Of a DNA stretch of 64,000 nt, positions 58,181 through 64,000 are shown piece by piece. The translations under genes and the position numbers were made by a program. The stretch lies in assembly GCA_020637445.1 (NCBI GenBank), contig JACJVZ010000002.1, positions 372,001-436,000 on the forward strand. The letters are read 5' to 3'. The notes below the pieces were generated by a model. It was given only the letters and a program-made list of their open reading frames with translations. It was not told the DNA's origin and did no database searches. Each line of letters begins with the position of its first letter. The stretch's first letter is position 1. Source of the stretch: Calditrichota bacterium (lineage in GTDB: Bacteria; Electryoneota; RPQS01).

Positions 58181-58819
58181 CTATTCCACGCCGATCTTGG
58201 GGCACAACTTGGCCAGCGTGCAGTCGGCGCAGTTAGGTTTGCGGGCATTGCAAATTCTTCTGCCGTGCCAGATGACAGCGTGGGAGAAGTTGATCCAATC
58301 TGCTTGCGGCAGAAGGCTCATCAGATCGCGCTCGATCTTTACGGCATCCTGACTTTCGGTTAGTCCTAAGCGGTTTGAAAGTCTGGTAACGTGTGTGTCA
58401 ACTACAACTCCTGATGCGATGCCGAAGGCCGTGCCCAAAACCACATTTGCGGTTTTTCGGCCAATGCCGGGCAGCTTGACAAGTAGATCAAGTTCTTGCG
58501 GAACTTCACCGCCGAAATCCTTCACGATGGCGTTCGCGAATCCCAAAATGTTCTTGGCCTTATTGCGAAAGAAACCCGTGCTGCGAATAATTTCTTCGAC
58601 GTCTTCCTGCGCGGCGGCGGCGAGTTTTTTCGGCGTTGGATATTGCTTGAACAACACCGGGGTGACCATGTTCACGCGCTCGTCGGTGCACTGCGCCGAG
58701 AGAATCGTGGCCACGGCCAATTGAAACGCATTGCGGTGCGTCAGCGCGCACTCGGGCTGCGGATAGAGCTTGAACAGTTCGGCGGTGATCTTCTTCGCGC
58801 GTGTGGAGAGTGGCATCAT
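58181..58819 (-). CDS. nth: endonuclease III
   Basis: A base-excision-repair DNA glycosylase/AP lyase for oxidised pyrimidines, ~212 residues. The helix-hairpin-helix is KLPGIGRKTANVVLGTAFG, with the catalytic Lys in GRKTAN. The catalytic Asp is in VVDTHVTRLSNRLGL. The [4Fe-4S] motif C-x6-C-x2-C-x5-C lies at the C-terminus (CNARKPNCADCTLAKLC). The start is ATG 58819, overlapping the stop of the large secreted-protein gene (TGATG); a GTG at 58822 is also possible. Confidence 0.96.
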   Translation of the reverse strand: MMPLSTRAKKITAELFKLYPQPECALTHRNAFQLAVATILSAQCTDERVNMVTPVLFKQYPTPKKLAAAAQEDVEEIIRSTGFFRNKAKNILGFANAIVKDFGGEVPQELDLLVKLPGIGRKTANVVLGTAFGIASGVVVDTHVTRLSNRLGLTESQDAVKIERDLMSLLPQADWINFSHAVIWHGRRICNARKPNCADCTLAKLCPKIGVE

Positions 58820-61800
58820 CACTTCAACAATGTCAGCTTGCGGGTGATGACGACGTTGTCCGCTTCAACACGCAGAAAATACAGACCGGATGCGAGTGCG
58901 CCGCCGTCGAACGTCAGCGTGTGCCGTCCGGCGTCTCGGGGACCGTCCACAAGCGTGCTCACCGTTTGACCGAGTTGATTCATAACCCGCGCAAGAACGT
59001 AAGTGCGTGCCGGAACTTCCATCGTGAATCGTGTGGTCGGATTAAACGGATTTGGATAGGCGTCGCTGACGTAGAATACCGTCGGTAAGAAATCTTCACC
59101 GGCAGCGGTGTTCGCGTCGATCGTAAAGTCGGCAGAGCTTTCCATGTATGTGCCAACCGGATCGAGTGTCGTGGCGAGTCGAAGACGGGCGTTCATCGTC
59201 GACTGTCCGTTTGGCGTCCACTCAAAGCTGCCGTCGTTCTCCGTTCCCGGTGACACGAGTTCCCAACTGCCGTCAGGATAGCTGCGATTTAGCAGCACGC
59301 GAAATCCTCCGGGATATTCGGCCGCGCTCCACGTGACCTCATACGGTTCGCCGACGCGCAGAACTTCGCCGCCGTCAGGAGTCAGTAAAGTCATCACCGG
59401 CGCGCGCACGACGAAGTCCGTTTCCGACATATCGGTCAACGACGGATCGTCATTGCTTGTGATGCGTAAGCGGCAACGATCTCCGCCGGGCTGCCGGACT
59501 CGCCAAACGTAAATTTCCTGCGTCGAAAGGTTGTTTGTAAGCACTTCCCACGGGCCGCTTGGATAATCGAGATTCAGTTCGATGGTTAACAAGCCCTCGG
59601 CGAGCACTCGCTCGAATCGAATCGTGTCATTCGTTCCCGTTAAGACCGTGCTGCCGTCTTGGTGCGACAATAGATTCAAAGCGGGATTGACGATACGCGT
59701 GTCGGCATTCGAGGTGTCGGAAAGCTCCGGCTGCGTCATGTGCGTCACTCTAAAGCGCGCGTGATCTGTGGCAGGTCCCGTAACAGTCCACGAGTGCGTG
59801 CCGCTATTGGGAATATCGGAGGCGATCGTTTCCCATGTTCCGTCCGGATACTCGCGACTCAATTCGAGCCGGACGTTTCCGCCGACGCTGACGCCTGACC
59901 AGCGAATCGTAATCGTCGAGCCGACTCCCAAAACTTCCGTACCGTTCGGAAAGAGCTGCGTAAATCCCGGTGTTCCCGTCGGGACTTCCCACATGCCGCG
60001 GCCATGAGTGGCGATGCGCAACATGCCGGTTTGCGCTTGCAATTCCATATCGTCCACGCGCACGACAGGCAGACCTTCGCCGAAAATTTCCCAGGTCGCT
60101 CCGCCGTTGACGGTGCGGTAGACTCCCAAATCTCCGCCGGCGTACAAGATCAATGGATCGCTTTGATCGACGACAACGTCTTGGAAAGGCACATTCGGCA
60201 AATTGCCCGTAATGTCCGTCCACACTGTGCCGCCTTGCACTGATTTCCAAACGTGACCGTTCGAGTAGCCGGACTTCGCGACGTAGACGGTGTTCGGATC
60301 GAAGGGATCCGGAGTCACGCGAGTCGTATATGATCCCGAAAGATTTCCGGTTACGTTTACCCATTGTTGATCGGCGACGTCAAAGCGCATCACGTTACTG
60401 TTTGTGCCGAGGTACAGTCGTCCCGGCATCGCAGGCGACGCGGAAAGCGCTTGATTGGCGCTGCCGACCGAACCGAGGTTCAACCAACTGCTGTTGCGTC
60501 CTTGATTAGGCGACATCCAAACGCCCGATCCTCCGCTGCTGGTGGTCGTGTAAATGGTATTTGGCTCAAACGGGTCTTGCACGATCGGCGTAACCCACGG
60601 GCCACTGCCGGTAATTCCCGGATTGATTTCATGAAAACTCCCGCCGTGATTGTCTGTGCGGTAGCGGTTGCCGTTTTGATATTCGACGTAGTAAGTGTCG
60701 TCATCCGAATAATCAATCACGCAAAATCCGCCGTCGCCGCCGAAGACCATGTCGAACTCGCCGTCACCGTCAAATTCGCTGGTGCCGTTGTCTTGCGAAC
60801 CGCCGAGCGCGAAGGCCGTGTCAAGCGTGGCGTTGCCCATCGCATAATATTGATAGGTACAGTAGCCGGTGTTCTTTTCGTTCCACGTGTTGCCATTGTC
60901 GTAGGAAACAAAAATACCGCCGTCGTTGACGTCCCAAAGTTCGTTGGTGTGAGTCGGATGAAAAACAAGCTCGTGGTGGTCCGCATGCGAAAAATCGCTG
61001 TCTCCGAATCCATGGTACCACCATGTTTTCTGCGACCATGTTTCGCCGTTGTTTACCGAGCGGTAGACGTCCAAGCCCGCGTTAAAAACTACGGACGGAT
61101 CGTCGGGATCGACGGCGATGGCCATGTCGTACCAACCCTGACTTGCATAGTGGCTATCCTCGCCGTCTTGCGACATGCGGGTCCACGTCACGCCGTTGTC
61201 AATCGACTGATAGACGCCGATCATCTGCGAACCGTTGAAATCGAAATCGCCGCTGACTCCCGCATAAACAATCAGTGAGTTGTTGGGATAGTAGCTAAGC
61301 ACAATACGACCGATCACCGTGGGATTGGGCAATCCCGTGCTGGAGCTGAACCACGTTGCGCCGTTGTCCGTCGAACGATAAACTCCGTTCAATGCCGAGC
61401 CATAAGGATAACCCGCGGCACAGAGCAATGTGTCGGGATGCTGCGGGTCGCGTTTCAGTTCGTTGATGTTTCCCGTGCGCACGCGGGTGAAATTCGCTCC
61501 GCCGTCCGTCGAGCGGTACAGTCCGTCGTTCGTGCTGGCGAGCACGATGTCGGCATTGCGCGGGTCGACGCTGATGCGCAGAATCGCTGTGCCGCTCGAG
61601 TACTCATAGCTCAGTCCCGTCGTTTGCCACGTTTGTCCGCCGTCGATGGATTTCAGAAGACCGACGCCGGAGATTCCGTCGCCGTTGAAATAACCTTCGC
61701 CCGTGCCGAGATACATGATATTCGGATTGGAGGGAGAGATTTCAAAACTGCCAATGGCGAGATTAGGCAGCGCGTCTGTGAACGGATACCAGTTGCTTCC

Positions 61801-62193
61801 CGCGTCGTCGCTGCGAAAGAGTCCGCCGCCCACCGAACCTGCGAACATCGTGTCGGGCGCATTTGGATAAAATCTCAACACGCGTGTGCGTCCGCCGTGG
61901 TTGAAGGGGCCGAGGTTCACCCAATTTTCGTCGAGAGACGCGCGCGGCATACGCTGCATCTGGAGCCAGCCTTCCCAGCGCGCGCCCGCCGGAATCGTAT
62001 TGCCCGGAAACGCGCGCTGAATCACGTCGTATTCGTAGCGCTTGAAGGGTTTCCAACCGTGCGAACGCGGCCAGTCTTCGCGAGTTTCGTAGTATTGTCT
62101 GAACGGCGCGAGCTGCTCGTCGACGTTGATGGTCGGCTGCTGCGCGAACAGAGATGTTGCTAAGAAGAGTAGTAGTGCGGGAATCAGGTACAT
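58819..62193 (-). CDS. large secreted sortilin/BNR-type propeller protein with sorting module
   Basis: A 1124-residue secreted protein. The ATG at 62193 gives the signal peptide MYLIPALLLFLATSLFAQ; an in-frame extension into the next gene is rejected. A long VPS10/BNR-like region (~70-730) has repeated xSxDGGxTW units (RSDDAGSNWYPF, KSIDGGQTWQTTG, RSTDGGANFTRV, QSIDNGVTWTRM, RTVNGGATWEIF). Three Ig-like domains (~735-1035) follow, each built on PDGSWE/PDGTWE and xGGEVLRVG blocks. The C-terminal module is DAYPNPFNPTTRFTMEVP, SGLYFLRVEADN. It is co-directional and overlapping with nth. Likely a surface glycosidase-like or adhesive protein; the enzymatic role is open. Confidence 0.88.
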   Translation of the reverse strand: MYLIPALLLFLATSLFAQQPTINVDEQLAPFRQYYETREDWPRSHGWKPFKRYEYDVIQRAFPGNTIPAGARWEGWLQMQRMPRASLDENWVNLGPFNHGGRTRVLRFYPNAPDTMFAGSVGGGLFRSDDAGSNWYPFTDALPNLAIGSFEISPSNPNIMYLGTGEGYFNGDGISGVGLLKSIDGGQTWQTTGLSYEYSSGTAILRISVDPRNADIVLASTNDGLYRSTDGGANFTRVRTGNINELKRDPQHPDTLLCAAGYPYGSALNGVYRSTDNGATWFSSSTGLPNPTVIGRIVLSYYPNNSLIVYAGVSGDFDFNGSQMIGVYQSIDNGVTWTRMSQDGEDSHYASQGWYDMAIAVDPDDPSVVFNAGLDVYRSVNNGETWSQKTWWYHGFGDSDFSHADHHELVFHPTHTNELWDVNDGGIFVSYDNGNTWNEKNTGYCTYQYYAMGNATLDTAFALGGSQDNGTSEFDGDGEFDMVFGGDGGFCVIDYSDDDTYYVEYQNGNRYRTDNHGGSFHEINPGITGSGPWVTPIVQDPFEPNTIYTTTSSGGSGVWMSPNQGRNSSWLNLGSVGSANQALSASPAMPGRLYLGTNSNVMRFDVADQQWVNVTGNLSGSYTTRVTPDPFDPNTVYVAKSGYSNGHVWKSVQGGTVWTDITGNLPNVPFQDVVVDQSDPLILYAGGDLGVYRTVNGGATWEIFGEGLPVVRVDDMELQAQTGMLRIATHGRGMWEVPTGTPGFTQLFPNGTEVLGVGSTITIRWSGVSVGGNVRLELSREYPDGTWETIASDIPNSGTHSWTVTGPATDHARFRVTHMTQPELSDTSNADTRIVNPALNLLSHQDGSTVLTGTNDTIRFERVLAEGLLTIELNLDYPSGPWEVLTNNLSTQEIYVWRVRQPGGDRCRLRITSNDDPSLTDMSETDFVVRAPVMTLLTPDGGEVLRVGEPYEVTWSAAEYPGGFRVLLNRSYPDGSWELVSPGTENDGSFEWTPNGQSTMNARLRLATTLDPVGTYMESSADFTIDANTAAGEDFLPTVFYVSDAYPNPFNPTTRFTMEVPARTYVLARVMNQLGQTVSTLVDGPRDAGRHTLTFDGGALASGLYFLRVEADNVVITRKLTLLK

Positions 62194-62213
62194 GAGAGAT
62201 ATATGCGGTGTGA

Positions 62214-63581
62214 CTATTTCAAAAGCAAGAGTTTTCCCGAATGAGAAAACTGCCAAGCGTCAAAACGGTAAAAATAGACTCCGCTCGCGAGAGCGGACGC
62301 GTCGAACGAAGTCGTATAAGACCCGGCATCACGAAACTCATCGATGACTGTGGCCACTTGACGGCCCGTTGTGTCGTAGATGCGGAGGGAGACGGGCGTT
62401 CCGCCGGGTAAGTCGAAGCTGAATGTTGTCGTTGCGTTGAAGGGGTTGGGGTAGACGGAGACAGCGATGTTGTTGGGGAGGGCGGGGGTGGAGTTTGTAG
62501 GTGTAGGAGTTGTGCCAAATTTTGTAACAAAGAAATGTGTTCCAACCCATGACGACACCAACATGCCCCCATCATCATCGGCTATTGAGCTATGGCCATC
62601 ATCATGCAAGGTTAATGTCCCAAGACTCTCCAAATCCTCACTATAGAACTGGTAGTGCTTGAGCCCGTTGGTTCGATTCACTTGCACGCACAGTACACCA
62701 GCCGTAGTTGAAAAGAAGTCTGAACCGATGTACAAAAGTTGGTTGTCATAGAACATTCGTAGATACTCAAACTCACCAGATTCAGAGAATCTAAGAAGAA
62801 CGAGTGAATCGTTCAGCATGTTTCTCGCAGTCACAAACAAAGCACCCGACGAGCCATTGCAGACCGCTACAGGGAAAAGACCAGTGGCCACGGTATCCGT
62901 TTGAGTCACCGTGAGATTGATATCAACAACATATGTTACCGTGTAGCTATCAGGGGTACAAAGTACAAAGAACAAGTTATCACTGATTTTTTCAATATCT
63001 TTGAACGAAGAATATAGATCGGGAACCACGAGAGAATCCAATAATACTCCGCTATCTGTGTATGAATATACCCCTAGAACGGAGGCAGTTATAAACCCCC
63101 GCGAAGTGGAAAGCAGTATTCCACGACTTAGGTGGTCCCATGGGTCGGGCAGGATTTCAAAAGATCCGATTGAATCACCCTCGAGCGTATAGTGCATCAC
63201 TTCTGATTGTGCGTTGCGTACAACAATAGTTTCGTCAGAAAGTAGCAGTGGATTGGAGGGCATCCCCGGAATGCCGCCGTCCCGTGGGTAGTTCTCGATT
63301 TGTCGTAGCCACACAATTCCAGATGAATCCAGATGGCATATGTACTCGCGGACATTATAGGAGTAGTAGCCATGCCCCATGTACCATCTGTCGTAGTATT
63401 GAACTGAAGCAAAGAAACCTTCCATGTTTATCGGTGTCCTCGCAGGAATCACAACAGAGATGGAGTTGGCTTCAATATGATACTCTTGTCTCCACTGCTC
63501 ATAAATAGGCAACTGCCCCCACGCACCCACAGAGAGCACCAACACCAACCCAACAATAATCCCAAGAATATTCCGTCGCAT
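62214..63581 (-). CDS. secreted protein with sorting module
   Basis: A 455-residue protein; the ATG at 63581 has AAGGTGGGG upstream and the signal peptide MRRNILGIIVGLVLVLSVGA. The body (~25-365) is rich in beta strands and Tyr/Ser (YNVREYICHLDSSGIVWLRQ and similar), like a propeller of unknown type. A short Thr/Pro linker (TPTPTNSTPALP) precedes the sorting module (VYPNPFNATTTFSFDLPGG, SGVYFYRFDA). Located 20 bp upstream of the large propeller gene. Its codon pattern in the middle is more AT-rich than that of its neighbours. Confidence 0.82.
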   Translation of the reverse strand: MRRNILGIIVGLVLVLSVGAWGQLPIYEQWRQEYHIEANSISVVIPARTPINMEGFFASVQYYDRWYMGHGYYSYNVREYICHLDSSGIVWLRQIENYPRDGGIPGMPSNPLLLSDETIVVRNAQSEVMHYTLEGDSIGSFEILPDPWDHLSRGILLSTSRGFITASVLGVYSYTDSGVLLDSLVVPDLYSSFKDIEKISDNLFFVLCTPDSYTVTYVVDINLTVTQTDTVATGLFPVAVCNGSSGALFVTARNMLNDSLVLLRFSESGEFEYLRMFYDNQLLYIGSDFFSTTAGVLCVQVNRTNGLKHYQFYSEDLESLGTLTLHDDGHSSIADDDGGMLVSSWVGTHFFVTKFGTTPTPTNSTPALPNNIAVSVYPNPFNATTTFSFDLPGGTPVSLRIYDTTGRQVATVIDEFRDAGSYTTSFDASALASGVYFYRFDAWQFSHSGKLLLLK

Positions 63582-63819
63582 GCCCCACCTTGCCTTTCTG
63601 AGTTGTTTTCGGCAAATTCGAGCAGGATAAGTACTTAAAGATACGGATTTCACCTGCGGGGAGCAATGTGCCACTTTTTGTTATGTGCGTAACTCACAGG
63701 CCACATTTCCCCGAAAAACCGGCCTGCAAACCCTATTCCTGTCAATAAAAACAACACCTTAAGCAGCTTTGAAACGCGCAATCCCTGCGGCCACTCCGCA
63801 AGCCGTGCAGAGTCTTACG

Positions 63820-64000
63820 ATGCGACCGATTTTGCTCGACGGTGCCTTAGGGACAGAGCTTGAGCGCCGCGGGGCTGCCTGTTCGTTGCCGCTTTGGACG
63901 GCTGAAACGATTTTGGAGTCGCCCGAGCTCGTCCGCGCGGTGCATCGAGAATATATAGATGCAGGTGCGCATGTCCTGACCGCCGGCACGTTTCGCACGA
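63820..64000 (+). CDS. homocysteine S-methyltransferase, partial
   Basis: The first 60 codons of a gene cut by the window edge. MRPILLDGALGTELERRGAA, then EYIDAGAHVLTAGTFRT, match the opening barrel strands of the betaine/S-methylmethionine:homocysteine methyltransferase family (GAxGTxLxxxG, then AGAxxxxTxTF). The zinc cysteines lie beyond the window. The ATG at 63820 lacks a clear Shine-Dalgarno. The 238-bp gap between this and the preceding divergent gene holds nothing I can assign. Confidence 0.8.
   Translation, partial: MRPILLDGALGTELERRGAACSLPLWTAETILESPELVRAVHREYIDAGAHVLTAGTFRT

Noticed and set aside
1..64000. Depletion of AAGCTT as a footprint of the HindIII-type system
   Set aside because: I saw several AAGCTT sites (for example near 1969, 28937 and 40476) but could not count reliably, so no avoidance is claimed.
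1..64000. tRNA, rRNA or CRISPR arrays
   Set aside because: No cloverleaf-like CCA-ended sequence, ribosomal RNA motif or regularly spaced repeats were recognised by reading.

Overview
This window is the chromosomal replication-origin neighbourhood of a Gram-negative bacterium of about 50-55% GC, most likely an uncultured lineage of the Fibrobacteres-Chlorobi-Bacteroidetes (FCB) superphylum. Two things suggest this. Eight predicted secreted proteins end in the FlgD-like C-terminal sorting module (core YPNPFN, then GxxV, SGVYFYRL and a final K) typical of type IX-type secretion in FCB phyla. Outer-membrane features are also present: a TonB-dependent receptor and a YidC with a large periplasmic domain. 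I cannot name the genus from sequence alone.

Layout. 1-6.3 kb (minus strand): a DUF349-like coiled-coil protein, an Mrr restriction enzyme, then the classical rpmH-rnpA-yidD-(MscS)-yidC block, reading away from a candidate origin at 6.3-6.8 kb. rnpA appears frameshifted at a T9 run. 6.8-13 kb: dnaA, dnaN, a MarR/TonB-receptor pair on the opposite strand, and dciA. 13-23 kb: secreted and surface proteins (beta-helix, leucine-rich repeat, tandem propeller-like paralogs), an M48 lipoprotein protease and a trio of tiny two-helix membrane proteins. 23-29 kb: two pseudopilin-like genes, a HindIII-type restriction-modification pair placed behind a signal-peptide stub, an asparagine-synthetase-like class II synthetase paralog, and an MNT/HEPN pair. 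29-33 kb: gyrB, followed 2 bp later by an overlapping three-gene module (AbiEii-like nucleotidyltransferase, 61-residue protein, putative AbiC). 33-43 kb: an ABC exporter, a structured intergenic region, a saccharopine-dehydrogenase-like enzyme, FG-GAP/FN3 secreted proteins, RhuM, a LOG-family protein and a rhodanese. 43-53 kb: a DUF262-HNH nuclease, a MauE-like membrane protein, a secreted propeller protein, an esterase, four DinB-fold genes and a HepT/MntA toxin-antitoxin pair. 53-64 kb: gyrA, a polyprenyl-phosphate sugar transferase, Rex, nth, two more sorted secreted proteins and the start of a homocysteine S-methyltransferase.

Cross-cutting features. Replication and topology genes (dnaA, dnaN, dciA, gyrB, gyrA) are interleaved with defence and toxin-antitoxin genes, and with short palindromic repeats. 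One repeat family has at least six copies, with stem arms that covary between copies. Two of these copies lie inside protein-coding genes (yidC and a small membrane-anchored protein) and are translated as the same short peptide. Many operons are packed with ATGA, GTGA or TGATG start/stop overlaps. I saw no rRNA, tRNA or CRISPR array.
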